Positions 51,588-60,205 are shown, counted from the first letter of the stretch. The stretch is 64,000 bases of DNA from Shewanella algae (GCF_009183365.2 NZ_CP068230.1:1003001-1067000); one strand, 5' to 3'. Made by a program: numbers and translations. The notes: a model not told the origin generated them from the sequence alone.

Positions 51588-52208
51588 TCAGGAACGTCCC
51601 ACAGAGGAAAAGGCCAATCCCAGCCCCAGGCTGACCAAAACGCCGCCTATGGCGCGTTCAACCCAGTGGCGACAACGGGCCACGGAGCGACGGGCAGCTT
51701 GCGAGGAAAACAATAAAGCCACCAATGAAAACCACACCAGGTGGGCGGCTGACATAAAGGCGCCATAACCTATTTGGGTCAGAGTGCTGGTCTGGGGATC
51801 GATAACCTGGGTAAAGAGTGCTACCACAAACAATGTCGTCTTGGGATTGAGGGCATTGGTCAGAAACCCACTCTTGAGTGCCGCCCAATCGGAAATCACT
51901 TCCTGGGTCTGCAATTCAGATGCTTCAACCGCCTTGCTTCTGAGCATGGTGATGCCGAGATAAATCAGATAAGCCGCACCGGCAAACTTGATCAGGCTGA
52001 ACAGCCACAGTGATTGGGAGATCAGCAGTCCGATACCGGCAATGGAGTAGAGCACATGTACCCATACGCCCAGTGATATACCGGCACCCGTCATCAGACC
52101 GGCCCGGCGTCCGAGTACCATGCTATTGCGGGATACCATGGCAAAATCAGCCCCAGGGCTGATAACGGCCAACATAGTGATACTGGCGACGGCGAAGAGT
52201 TCTAGCAT
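51588..52208 (-). CDS. LysE/RhtB-family amino acid exporter
   Basis: This 206-residue inner-membrane protein has six predicted membrane helices. It has the family N-terminus ITMLAVISPGADFAMVSRNSMVLGRRAGLMTGAGISLGVWVH, then GAAYLIYLGITMLR and FLTNALNPKTTLFVVALF. RhtB-type exporters expel homoserine, threonine, leucine or lysine; the substrate here is unknown. It is convergent with the orphan gene 22 bp away. Confidence 0.9.
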   Translation of the reverse strand: MLELFAVASITMLAVISPGADFAMVSRNSMVLGRRAGLMTGAGISLGVWVHVLYSIAGIGLLISQSLWLFSLIKFAGAAYLIYLGITMLRSKAVEASELQTQEVISDWAALKSGFLTNALNPKTTLFVVALFTQVIDPQTSTLTQIGYGAFMSAAHLVWFSLVALLFSSQAARRSVARCRHWVERAIGGVLVSLGLGLAFSSVGRS

Positions 52209-52336
52209 GATGTCTCCTGAAATGAGTGATGAGTATGGCTGTCTATTTCCCGGGTGGTGATTGGGGGCAGGGCCAATAAGCCGCTTAGTTTAGCAATAAA
52301 TCAATCAGGAATCGCACTAAAGATTATGTGGTTTGT

Positions 52337-53110
52337 TCAGCGTTGAAGTGACGCTTTGAGCGCGGCGATTTGTGCACGGCTGAGCTCTCTAAACTCCCCT
52401 TCAGCAAGCCTATCAAGTGTTAATTCCATTATCCGGGTACGGCAGAGATCTGTGACTCTGTAGCCCAAATGCCGACACATACGGCGAATTTGCCGCTTCT
52501 TGCCCTGAGTCAGAATGATTTCAAAACTGTTTGCCGAAATTGGCGTGACTTGTGATGCACGCACCTGGCCATACCCGTAATCCATTGGGTTTCTCAAGGC
52601 ATGGATAAACGCGTCAGTAAATGCCCGCTCCAGAGTGACCCGGTAGTGTTTGCTGTGGCAAAAATCCGGATGCATCAGTTGCTGGGTCAGCTCGCCGTCG
52701 TTGCTGAGCAGCAACAGGCCGCGGGAGTTTTTATCCAGCCTTCCGGCCGGATACAGGCGTTTATCCTGGGGCAATAGATGCAATAGGCTGCTCGGGTCAT
52801 CCTTGAGCAAGCGGCAATCTATCCCGACGGGTTTATTGAATAGCAGATAAGCGTAAGGTGCCGGGGCGGCGACGGGTTCGCCCAGATAAAACAGCTTCTC
52901 AAGACAATGTCGCTGCCCGGCGGCGAGGGTGACTCTGTCTGTGTGTTTGGCTGGCCTGTCACCCAGAAAAATCTCTCCGGCTTCGATGCGTCTGGCGGCT
53001 TCGCGTCTTGAGCACAGACCGGATTGCGCCAAATAGTGGGCAAGGCGCATTGTGGCTTGCAGGGTTGTTTTTGGCGCTGTTGCGTCAGCCCTATACGGTT
53101 TTTCAGTCAT
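52337..53110 (-). CDS. RluF/RsuA-like pseudouridine synthase
   Basis: This 257-residue enzyme carries an S4 domain (MRLAHYLAQSGLCSRREAARRIEAGEIFLGD, residues 21-70) and the catalytic RLYPAGRLDKNSRGLLLLSND with the essential Asp. It continues with TQGKKRQIRRMCRHLGY, which fits RluF-type 23S rRNA pseudouridine synthases. The first 20 residues before M21 are weakly supported, so 53050 is an alternative start. Its start lies 6 bp past the DUF998 stop codon, suggesting coupled translation. Confidence 0.85.
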   Translation of the reverse strand: MTEKPYRADATAPKTTLQATMRLAHYLAQSGLCSRREAARRIEAGEIFLGDRPAKHTDRVTLAAGQRHCLEKLFYLGEPVAAPAPYAYLLFNKPVGIDCRLLKDDPSSLLHLLPQDKRLYPAGRLDKNSRGLLLLSNDGELTQQLMHPDFCHSKHYRVTLERAFTDAFIHALRNPMDYGYGQVRASQVTPISANSFEIILTQGKKRQIRRMCRHLGYRVTDLCRTRIMELTLDRLAEGEFRELSRAQIAALKASLQR

Positions 53111-53116
53111 CAGTCA

Positions 53117-53821
53117 TCAGTCGTTGAGCGGTTGCGACCAGTGCCACAGTCGATATACGGTGGCCGACAGGCTGAGACCGGCAAACACAGTGGCAATGGA
53201 ATGCAGCCACATAAACCATACCGAAGGGCAGAGGGTTTGCACTGAACAAGAGGCATAGTTCATCGATGGCCATTGTAACTGGGATAACAGGCCGATGGCA
53301 GACATTATCCCCAGAAGGCTGAACAGGCACAGCGGCAGGTTACAGAGCGCTCTGTGGGAGACAAAGCAATAGCAGCAAAGGGTGAACATCACCAAGGTAC
53401 TGGCAATAAAGAAGATAGCAGCCAGCTGGTGGGCAAAGAGTTCATTGTAGGGGAAGACCCCCAGCGCCACTATCCCCAAGCCAACCGCTATGCCAGATCT
53501 TGACAACAAGCTGGCTGCCGCGCTGTGCTTTTGCCACCAGAGGCCACCCATGGCCAAGATGAAGCAGGCGCCGCCGAGCAGTAGCGAGATATTGTAGACA
53601 TAGGCCAGCGGCGAGCTCAAGTAGTCGCCCAGTCTGTCCATGCGCATGCTGAAAATGGCGCTGCCCAAGTTGTCATAGGCGGCCCAGAAGGAGGAGGCCA
53701 TGCCCAGTGCCGCTATACTGACGCCCACCAGAGACATCATAAATGCCAGGCGCTGCGGATCTTGCTTATGGTATTGCTCGTACAGGGGCATGGAATGGCT
53801 CGTTTGAATACCTGCATTCAA
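53117..53821 (-). CDS. DUF998 membrane protein
   Basis: This 234-residue protein has six hydrophobic segments. The pattern FMMSLVGVSIAALGMASSFW, GIVALGVFPYNELFAHQLAAIFFIAS and MWLHSIATVFAGLSLS fits the DUF998 family of integral membrane proteins, whose function is unknown. It lies directly upstream of a pseudouridine synthase gene. The start could also be the Met at 53791. Confidence 0.75.
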   Translation of the reverse strand: MNAGIQTSHSMPLYEQYHKQDPQRLAFMMSLVGVSIAALGMASSFWAAYDNLGSAIFSMRMDRLGDYLSSPLAYVYNISLLLGGACFILAMGGLWWQKHSAAASLLSRSGIAVGLGIVALGVFPYNELFAHQLAAIFFIASTLVMFTLCCYCFVSHRALCNLPLCLFSLLGIMSAIGLLSQLQWPSMNYASCSVQTLCPSVWFMWLHSIATVFAGLSLSATVYRLWHWSQPLND

Positions 53822-53845
53822 TAATAGTCGCCAAATGACGGCGAC

Positions 53846-53872
53846 AAAAAAACCGGTCGCAGGGACCGGTTT
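53846..53872 (-). terminator. terminator of metT
   Basis: On the minus strand AAACCGGTC and GACCGGTTT form a 9-bp stem with a 5-nt loop, followed by a T run and TTGTCGCC. Confidence 0.92.
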
Positions 53873-53891
53873 GGTTATTGCGCCCGCTAGT

Positions 53892-55229
53892 TTAACTGCG
53901 GGGACGCAGTATCACAATCACCACGGCAACCAAGGCCAGGATCATGCAGTACCAGGTGTTGACAACGGCTTCCAAGGGAGAGATCTTGAAGTGGGAAGCT
54001 ATCAGCAATGCCTGGGCACCGTAGGGAATAAGCCCCTGAATGATACAGGCGAAAATATCCAGAATACTGGCGGCGCGTTTCGGGGCAACCCCATGTTTGG
54101 CTGCCAGATCTTTGGCGATATCGCCGCTGACCACAATAGAGACGGTATTGTTGGCCACACAGGAGTTGGTCAAAGCCACTATCCCCGCCATCCCCAGCTC
54201 GGCGGCGCGGCAGGAGGCTTCACCCTTGGCGCGGGAGAAACGGGCTATCAGCTTCTCTATCTGCTGGCTGACAAAGCTCAGGCCACCTTGCTGCTGCATC
54301 AGGGCCGCCAGGCCACCAACCAGCATGGAGAGGATAAAGATCTCCTGCATATTGCCAAAGCCTTTGTAGATATCCTTACCGAAGGTCAGCAGCGAGTAAT
54401 CTTGAGTGACAAACCCTGTTATCCCGGCCAGCAAAATGCCGATGGCCAGTACCACAAACACGTTCAGCCCGGCGACGGCCAGCACCAGAATACTCAAGTA
54501 AGGTAATACCTTAACAAAGTCGACCTCCTGTGGTGGCAGTTCGGCTTGACCGGAAGAGAGGAAACCGAACAGCAACAGGGTCACAATCGCCGCCGGAATG
54601 GCAAAGATCAGGTTTTCACGGAACTTGTCTCTCATTTCGCAGCCCTGGGTGCGGGTCGCGGCAATAGTGGTATCCGAGATAATAGACAGGTTGTCACCAA
54701 ACAGGGCGCCTGACATCACAGAGCCCGCCATCAGTGGCAGTTCAATCCCTGCCTGATCGGCAACCCCGAGGGCGATAGGAGCCACGGCGGCAATCGTGCC
54801 CATGGAGGTGCCCATGGCGGTGGCGATAAAGGCGGCGATAATGAAAAAGCCGGGCAGCAGCAGATTGGCCGGGATCAGCTTAAGCCCCAAGGCAACTGTG
54901 GCATCAACCCCACCAGTGGCACTGGCCACGGCGGCAAAAGCACCGGCCAGTAGATAGATTAGGCACATGGCGATGATGTTGTTGTGGCCTATCCCCGCCA
55001 TAAAGGTGTTCATGGTCTGGTTGAGCTTTTGCTTGGACAGCAAAATGGCCAGTACAATCGCCGGTAATATCGCTATCGGGCTCGGCAACTGATAGAAGGC
55101 AAAGTCTACCCCTTGGCTTTGGAAATAGACCCCGGCACCGATAAACAGCGCCAGAAACAGAAACAATGGCAGTAGTGCCACAAATGAGGCCGGAGCTTTA
55201 ACGGCCGGAGAAGTGTTGTTCTGGGTCAA
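53892..55229 (-). CDS. metT: MetT-like NhaC-family transporter (candidate methionine importer)
   Basis: This 445-residue inner-membrane protein has about 11-12 helices and NhaC-family marks: AMGTSMGTIAAVAPIALGVADQAG, GSVMSGALFGDNLSIISDTTIAATRTQGCEM, VALTNSCVANNTVSIVVSG and QGLIPYGAQALLIAS. It starts with TTG at 55229, with GAGAG 7 nt upstream. The upstream MetJ boxes overlap its promoter. That points to MetT, the NhaC-type methionine transporter of methionine regulons, rather than a simple Na+/H+ antiporter. Substrate is inferred from regulation, not from residues. Confidence 0.78.
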   Translation of the reverse strand: MTQNNTSPAVKAPASFVALLPLFLFLALFIGAGVYFQSQGVDFAFYQLPSPIAILPAIVLAILLSKQKLNQTMNTFMAGIGHNNIIAMCLIYLLAGAFAAVASATGGVDATVALGLKLIPANLLLPGFFIIAAFIATAMGTSMGTIAAVAPIALGVADQAGIELPLMAGSVMSGALFGDNLSIISDTTIAATRTQGCEMRDKFRENLIFAIPAAIVTLLLFGFLSSGQAELPPQEVDFVKVLPYLSILVLAVAGLNVFVVLAIGILLAGITGFVTQDYSLLTFGKDIYKGFGNMQEIFILSMLVGGLAALMQQQGGLSFVSQQIEKLIARFSRAKGEASCRAAELGMAGIVALTNSCVANNTVSIVVSGDIAKDLAAKHGVAPKRAASILDIFACIIQGLIPYGAQALLIASHFKISPLEAVVNTWYCMILALVAVVIVILRPRS

Positions 55230-55246
55230 AATCTACTCTCTGTGAA

Positions 55247-55315
55247 TCACGTTCGGCCGGGGATTCCCTCCGCAGCAGCCAAACTCGCTGAGTTGCATTG
55301 TCTTAACGGCATCAT
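55247..55315 (-). CDS. putative 22-codon upstream reading frame in the metT leader
   Basis: A small frame begins ATG-ATG just after AGGAG and encodes MMPLRQCNSASLAAAEGIPG-RT. It ends 17 bp before the metT start. The first ATG abuts the ribosome site and the second is 3 nt from it, so translation is possible but not assured. It may be part of a regulated leader, or chance. Confidence 0.35.
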   Translation of the reverse strand: MMPLRQCNSASLAAAEGIPGRT

Positions 55316-55335
55316 CTCCTGACAAATTAGGCGAA

Positions 55336-55383
55336 AGGATAGGGGATAGCCAGTCGTCTGTCAATTTAGACGTCTAGATGTTT
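55336..55383 (-). promoter_or_regulatory. metT promoter overlapped by MetJ boxes
   Basis: On the minus strand TTGACA, 17 bp and TATCCT form a promoter at 55364-55336. The 8-mers at 55376-55383 (AAACATCT), 55368-55375 (AGACGTCT, a perfect met box) and 55352-55359 (AGACGACT) match the met box at 6, 8 and 7 of 8 positions. The intervening 8-mer does not match. The array covers the -35 element, so MetJ binding would block transcription. Confidence 0.8.
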
Positions 55384-55460
55384 TTACTTCTATGTTGATT
55401 TTGTGCACTGTGCGGCTTAAATCCTGACCGCCGCCCTAATAATCGAATGGGGGAATGAGT

Positions 55461-56171
55461 TCAGCCGTTTGTCTGTTGCTGACGCTGAACTCTGTGCCCG
55501 GGTAATTCGCGGCGTAGTTGCTGCGCTCTGGTAAGAGTTTTGGGATTAAGCCTTTTGCCGGGACACAACTCTTTAAGCAACTGAGTGAGCAGCCGGGCGT
55601 TATCAAACCTGACATCCTGACTGTACTCCTTGCCGGCATAGGTGTTCCCCACCAACTCCCTGCCTCTCAGATAGGTACACAACAGATGGCAAAACTGTTG
55701 GATCTGCACCTCGTTGGCCTGTATTTCCTGCTGCTCTTTGGCCTGGGACAGCAGCTGAATTGGAGTCTCCCAATACTCCATTGCCAGTCGATTCAGGTTA
55801 CGCAGATAAGTGGCACTGGCCTTGTTGAAGATCAACCTGTTACAGGAGATGGTGGAGATAGAACTGCGCAGGCTGTAAGTCTCGGTAAATTGGATCTCAT
55901 TGAGAATATAGGCGATAAATTTCTCCAGCCCTGAGTAGCTTTCCAGATTGAGCCACCAACGTAGCCCCAACACTTGATCAAAGGCGCGGCAGGTGAGTGC
56001 TACCAGAATATCTTCCTTGGTCTTAAAGATGCTGTAGAACAGGGTCGTGGATATGCCAAGCCCCTTGGTGATATCTGATACTTTCAGTGACAATATTCCT
56101 TCTTTGGCAATAACAGACTCTGCCAAATCCAAAATAGCTTCCCGTATACGGTTATGCTCGGGTTTATTCAT
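55461..56171 (-). CDS. TetR-family transcriptional regulator
   Basis: This 236-residue protein starts MNKPEHNRIREAILDLAESVIAKEG at 56171 (the TTG at 56189 is less likely). The TetR helix-turn-helix is LKVSDITKGLGISTTLFYSIFKTKEDILVAL. The C-terminal ligand domain is unrecognised. It is divergent from a porin and arylsulfotransferase operon across a gap with a 32-bp palindrome, which makes it the likely local repressor. The inducer might be an aryl sulfate or phenol; that is inference. Confidence 0.88.
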   Translation of the reverse strand: MNKPEHNRIREAILDLAESVIAKEGILSLKVSDITKGLGISTTLFYSIFKTKEDILVALTCRAFDQVLGLRWWLNLESYSGLEKFIAYILNEIQFTETYSLRSSISTISCNRLIFNKASATYLRNLNRLAMEYWETPIQLLSQAKEQQEIQANEVQIQQFCHLLCTYLRGRELVGNTYAGKEYSQDVRFDNARLLTQLLKELCPGKRLNPKTLTRAQQLRRELPGHRVQRQQQTNG

Positions 56172-56255
56172 AATTAAATACTCAAGCAAGATTTAGCTCA
56201 TTATAAATAATTGCGATAGTCTTGTTGCGCTCCGTTTAACTCTTTGTGATCTCGC

Positions 56256-56287
56256 TCATCAAAAAATAAAATTTTATTTTTTGATGA
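56256..56287. promoter_or_regulatory. 32-bp perfect palindrome, candidate TetR operator
   Basis: A 16-bp arm (TCATCAAAAAATAAAA) is followed directly by its exact reverse complement. It is centred about 100 bp from the tetR start and 130 bp from the porin start, in the divergent region. TetR proteins bind palindromes of this size class, although the usual length is shorter. Confidence 0.7.
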
Positions 56288-56331
56288 TCCTTATTAAAGC
56301 TTTTAACAAAAAGATAAAAGCTCTATTTTCC

Positions 56332-56347
56332 TGTGATTCAGTTCACC
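56332..56347. promoter_or_regulatory. CRP-like site upstream of the porin-assT operon
   Basis: TGTGA-TTCAGT-TCACC matches 9 of 10 positions of the CRP core TGTGA-N6-TCACA. It lies 55 bp before the porin start codon. A weaker match (TGTGA-TCTCGC-TCATC) lies at 56245-56260. A 7-bp inverted repeat AGCTTTT/AAAAGCT is at 56298-56322. Confidence 0.55.
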
Positions 56348-56401
56348 TATTCATTTCTGCTTCTGTAAATAATTAATTCGAGTCGGGAAGGAGGATTGAA
56401 T

Positions 56402-57142
56402 ATGAATAAAAAGTTGATATACCCATTAATTATCTCTGCCTGCCTTAGTGGCACCTGTCAGGCAGCTATGCTGGCGGTCGAAGCCGGGATGATGGATTGG
56501 CAATCCAAGGCATCTGGTTATTTTGGCGAAGCCAAAGACAATAACCCCTTTATCACACTTAAAGGCGCCGTTGCCAACGACTATGGCGATATCTATGGCC
56601 AAGTAAAGTGGGAAGACCCGGATGATGGGGCTTACTACGGTACAGAGATCAATGTGATCGGCCAGATCAACTTAGGGACGACAGATTGGAACCTCTATGG
56701 TCAGGTATTTGACAAGAGTAAACCCAGTTGGGGAGAAACCAACACCATGTTGGGACTGAGCTGGGACAAGAGTTATGGCGACACCTATCTGCAGGTTGCA
56801 CTGGCCGGACATTTTGTCGATGCCACTTATAAAAGTTTTGATGCCAATTTTGAAGGTGGTTTTAACGGTGGCTATGTTTATTTTTTGGCAAGCCATCAGC
56901 TAAATCTATTTAAGCAAGACTTTAAATTAACCTGGTGGCAAGAACACTTCTTTAATCGCGAAGATGATTATTTAGTTTTATCTGGTGATGGAAAGGATTT
57001 TGGTTTTAATGGTGCGTTATCTGTTAATTGGTCTTTCACCAAGAATCTGAGTTTTATTCTGAGTTATCGATATGCGGAAAATAACTTAGGAAAACAAGGA
57101 TATCACGACGCTATTTTTTATTCCCTGCAATATCAACTCTAA
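56402..57142 (+). CDS. Tsx/OmpK-like outer-membrane channel
   Basis: This 246-residue protein starts at ATG 56402, with AAGGAGG 7 nt upstream. The signal peptide ends near CQA. The mature part shows the nucleoside-channel/OmpK pattern: AVEAGMMDWQSKASGYFGEAKDNNPFITLKG, DIYGQVKWEDPDD, and repeated barrel strands ending FYSLQYQL. It is followed 15 bp later by arylsulfotransferase, so it may let aryl sulfates reach the periplasm. The gene is AT-rich compared with its neighbours. The AT-rich third positions could hint at transfer. Confidence 0.8.
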   Translation: MNKKLIYPLIISACLSGTCQAAMLAVEAGMMDWQSKASGYFGEAKDNNPFITLKGAVANDYGDIYGQVKWEDPDDGAYYGTEINVIGQINLGTTDWNLYGQVFDKSKPSWGETNTMLGLSWDKSYGDTYLQVALAGHFVDATYKSFDANFEGGFNGGYVYFLASHQLNLFKQDFKLTWWQEHFFNREDDYLVLSGDGKDFGFNGALSVNWSFTKNLSFILSYRYAENNLGKQGYHDAIFYSLQYQL

Positions 57143-57157
57143 TTGGAAGGTAACAAG

Positions 57158-58918
57158 ATGAAAATGAAGAGACTGTGTTATTTGATGTTGGCGGCATCCA
57201 GTCTGACATTGACGGGTTTCTCAACCCAGGTCATTGCCGGTGGCGATCTGCCAGGTACCAGTTCCAGCGCCGTACCTCAGGGGCAGTTGGGTTATGTCTA
57301 TGTGGATCCATATAAGTTCAGCCCTTTGGTGGCGGTGATAGATCTCGGTGGCAAGTCCATCAGTGATGTCAAGGTCAAAGTAAAAGGCAAGGGAAAGAAA
57401 GGGATTGATATTCAGTACCCTGTGGGACTGACTCAACTCAACACCCACAGCGGTATTCCGGTATTTGGCCTCTATCCCGATTATTTGAACCGGGTTGAGG
57501 TCAGCTACAAACTGGCCGGTAAGCCAGTGACCGAGGAATACAAGATCCGCACCAGCGCATTGCCTCACCTGCATATCGATGGCAATGCCCGCACCCAGTA
57601 CGAGTATGAGCCGGTCAAAGTCGCCAAAGGCTTTGAAGACAGATTCTATCTGGTTGATGGGCAGGTGATCCCGCCCAATATCCGTGACCACTGGGACTGG
57701 ATCCCGACCCAGAACATCATAGATACCAACGGCGATGTGCGTTGGCATCTGAACAGCGATGTCATCTATGACCGTCCGGGCGGCTCCATGTCTTTCAAGC
57801 AGACCCGTGATGGCAAGCTGATCTTTGGCCAGGGGCTGATGTTTGAGTTGCATCAAGGGTTCCAGGTGCCTTACTACGCCAAGTATGACTTTATCGGCAA
57901 GCCTATCTTCAAACGCGAACTCCCGCGGGGGTTCAATGGTTTCTCCCATGAGATCACCGAAATGCCCAATGGCCACCTGCTGCTGAGGGTGGGAAAGCGT
58001 GATTATGTCACGCCGGATGGCCTCAAGGTCGATACAGTGCGCGACCATGTGATTGAAGTGGATCAGAACGGTGATGTCGTTAAGGTCTGGGACTTCAACA
58101 AGATACTCGACCCTATGCGTGACACTGTGCTCAAGTCATTGGATATGGGTGCTGTCTGTCTGAACGTGGATGTCTCCAAGGCCGGTGAAACCAAGACCGC
58201 CGAAGAGCTGGCCAGCGAACCCTACGGCGATGTTGCCGGGGTCGGAACCGGCCGCAACTGGCTGCATATCAACTCCATAGGTTATGACCCGGCCGATGAC
58301 AGCATCATTGTCAGCTCGCGCCACCAGTCTGCGGTGATCAAGGTTGGCCGTGATAACAAGGTCAAGTGGATCCTGGGCACTCCCGAGGGCTGGAAAGGAG
58401 AACTGGCCTCCAAGGTGCTGAAACCCGTTGATACCAAAGGTCGGGCACTCAAGTGTGACGCCAAGGGCTGCGAAGGCAACTTTGACTGGACCTGGACTCA
58501 GCACACCGCCTGGCCGGTACCGGACAGGGGCACAGTCACAGTGTTTGACAACGGTGATGGCCGCGGTCTGGAACAACCTGCGCTGCCGACCATGAAGTAT
58601 TCCCGTGGCGTCGAGTACAAGGTCGACATGGGCAAGATGACAGTGCAGCAGACCTGGGAGTACGGCAAAGAGCGGGGGTACGAGTGGTATAGCCCAATCA
58701 CCTCCATCACAGAGTGGCAAGCGGATCACAAGACCATGTTCATGGCCTCGGCTTCGGCCGGACTGCTGGAAGGGGATAAGGCTCCCGAGCATTGGATCAC
58801 CGAGGTGGATCCCAAGACCAATGAGGTCAAGGTCGAAATCAAGGTGAAGACCCTGATGAAACATGAGCCTGGCTATCGCTCTACCGTGGTTCACCCTGAA
58901 AGCATGTTCAATCGTTAA
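57158..58918 (+). CDS. assT: PAPS-independent arylsulfotransferase AssT
   Basis: This 586-residue periplasmic enzyme moves sulfate from one phenol to another without PAPS. ATG 57158 is chosen with GGAAGG upstream. The active-site residues align with E. coli AssT: H264 (GFSHEITEMPNGH), H370 (NWLHINSIGYDP), R388 (SSRHQSAVI) and H449 (WTQHTAWP), the sulfohistidine. The disulfide pair is C433/C438 (KCDAKGC). A signal peptide precedes the mature part. DsbL and DsbI follow in the same operon and make that disulfide. Confidence 0.95.
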   Translation: MKMKRLCYLMLAASSLTLTGFSTQVIAGGDLPGTSSSAVPQGQLGYVYVDPYKFSPLVAVIDLGGKSISDVKVKVKGKGKKGIDIQYPVGLTQLNTHSGIPVFGLYPDYLNRVEVSYKLAGKPVTEEYKIRTSALPHLHIDGNARTQYEYEPVKVAKGFEDRFYLVDGQVIPPNIRDHWDWIPTQNIIDTNGDVRWHLNSDVIYDRPGGSMSFKQTRDGKLIFGQGLMFELHQGFQVPYYAKYDFIGKPIFKRELPRGFNGFSHEITEMPNGHLLLRVGKRDYVTPDGLKVDTVRDHVIEVDQNGDVVKVWDFNKILDPMRDTVLKSLDMGAVCLNVDVSKAGETKTAEELASEPYGDVAGVGTGRNWLHINSIGYDPADDSIIVSSRHQSAVIKVGRDNKVKWILGTPEGWKGELASKVLKPVDTKGRALKCDAKGCEGNFDWTWTQHTAWPVPDRGTVTVFDNGDGRGLEQPALPTMKYSRGVEYKVDMGKMTVQQTWEYGKERGYEWYSPITSITEWQADHKTMFMASASAGLLEGDKAPEHWITEVDPKTNEVKVEIKVKTLMKHEPGYRSTVVHPESMFNR

Positions 58919-58966
58919 TTGTGTTTGTGGCGGCAGCCGGGCTGCCGCCCATTTGGAGTCCGTATC

Positions 58967-59581
58967 ATGATGAAGAAAAGTCTGTTGGCACTGGGTGCCC
59001 TGTTATTGTCCTGCTCTGTTTCCGCTGCCAAATATAACGAAGGCGAGCATTATCAACTGCTGGGGGCCGCCAGCTTTGATGCACCCAACCAAGTGGTGAA
59101 GGTGTATTCGGTCAACTGCCCCTTCTGCTACAAGTACGACAAGTCAGTGATCCCCGGCATGGTGAAAAACCTGCCCAAGGGGGTAACCTTCGATGATTAT
59201 CACATCACCACCAAGCCGCCCCTTGGCAAGGAAAAGGCTTGGGTGTTGGCCTATGCTCAAACCCAATCCGAACAGGCTTTCAAGGCCGCCAAGATGGCAT
59301 TCTACAAGAAGTATCACGATGACAAGGCCCGCTTTGCCTCCGCCGATGAAGCCATCGACTTTGGCCTCAAAGCAGCCGGCCTGGATCGCGCCGGTTTTGA
59401 AGCGGCCAAGAATAGCCCTGAGGTGCAACAACTCTTGAGCAAATGGGACAGAGGTGTGGACGTCGCCAAGATCCAGGGGATCCCGGCACTGGTGGTCAAT
59501 GGCAAGTACTTGATTAACACCAAGTCTATTCGCAGCATGCAGATGCTCGATGAACTGGTGGCCGAACTGGCTGCCAAGTAG
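58967..59581 (+). CDS. dsbL: DsbL thiol:disulfide oxidase dedicated to AssT
   Basis: This 204-residue periplasmic DsbA-like oxidase starts at ATG 58967 with GGAG upstream. It has a signal peptide, the CxxC active site CPFC at residues 51-54 (YSVNCPFCYKYDK) and the cis-Pro loop in IQGIPALVVNGKY. The thioredoxin fold is interrupted by a helical insert (AWVLAYAQTQSEQAFKAAKMAFYKKYH). It lies between assT and dsbI, matching the E. coli CFT073 arrangement. Confidence 0.92.
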   Translation: MMKKSLLALGALLLSCSVSAAKYNEGEHYQLLGAASFDAPNQVVKVYSVNCPFCYKYDKSVIPGMVKNLPKGVTFDDYHITTKPPLGKEKAWVLAYAQTQSEQAFKAAKMAFYKKYHDDKARFASADEAIDFGLKAAGLDRAGFEAAKNSPEVQQLLSKWDRGVDVAKIQGIPALVVNGKYLINTKSIRSMQMLDELVAELAAK

Positions 59582-59590
59582 GAGGGACGG

Positions 59591-60205
59591 ATGAATAAAT
59601 TGAGTTCGCTTTTTCGGGAATTTACCCAGGCGCCTGTCCCGACTTTGGCCCGCTGGCAACAGGGGCGAATACTCTGGAGCATAATGCTGGGCGCGGCGGT
59701 ATTTTTGCTGGCTTCCGCCATGGGCTACTTTCAGGTGTTTCTGGAGATGGATCCCTGTGAGCTGTGCGTCTACATACGCTTCAGCCAATGCTGCATAGTG
59801 CTGGCCGGTGCCATCATATTGATCAATCCGAAGAACCACGTGCTCAAGGCCTTGGGTGTTGCCCTGGCACTCTACGGCGTGATTCAGGGAATGGCCTGGT
59901 CGATTCAACTGATGAATATCCACGACGCCGCGCACCTGGTAGTGGATGAGTCGATGGACTTCTTCGCCGAGGCAGGTTCGGCGGCAGGCTCTGCCTGCTC
60001 CACCGAGCCGCACTTCCCTCTGGGCTTGCCGCTGGATAAGTGGCTGCCATTTGAGTTCGCTCCTACCGGCGGCTGTGGTGAAGATGACTGGTCACTGTTT
60101 GGCATGAATATGGCGCACTATTGCATCATTGCCTACTCAGTGTTTGCCATCGGCCTGGGCGGCGCGATAGTGGGTTGGCTGGCGAGCTTCAAGGCCAAGC
60201 CATAA
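59591..60205 (+). CDS. dsbI: DsbI membrane quinone-linked reoxidase of DsbL
   Basis: This 204-residue DsbB-like protein has four membrane helices. It carries the first cysteine pair in DPCELCVYIRFSQC and a second pair in the periplasmic loop (SACSTE and TGGCGED). It reoxidises DsbL and passes electrons to quinone. GGAGGGACGG lies before the ATG, 10 bp after the dsbL stop. A strong terminator follows, so the operon is porin-assT-dsbL-dsbI. Confidence 0.92.
   Translation: MNKLSSLFREFTQAPVPTLARWQQGRILWSIMLGAAVFLLASAMGYFQVFLEMDPCELCVYIRFSQCCIVLAGAIILINPKNHVLKALGVALALYGVIQGMAWSIQLMNIHDAAHLVVDESMDFFAEAGSAAGSACSTEPHFPLGLPLDKWLPFEFAPTGGCGEDDWSLFGMNMAHYCIIAYSVFAIGLGGAIVGWLASFKAKP

Noticed and set aside
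53892..55229. Plain NhaC Na+/H+ antiporter assignment
   Set aside because: The perfect met box over the promoter fits MetT better, although the family name remains NhaC.
55230..55335. SAM, lysine or lithium riboswitch in the metT leader
   Set aside because: I could not match the conserved core bases of any known class; MetJ boxes already explain methionine control.
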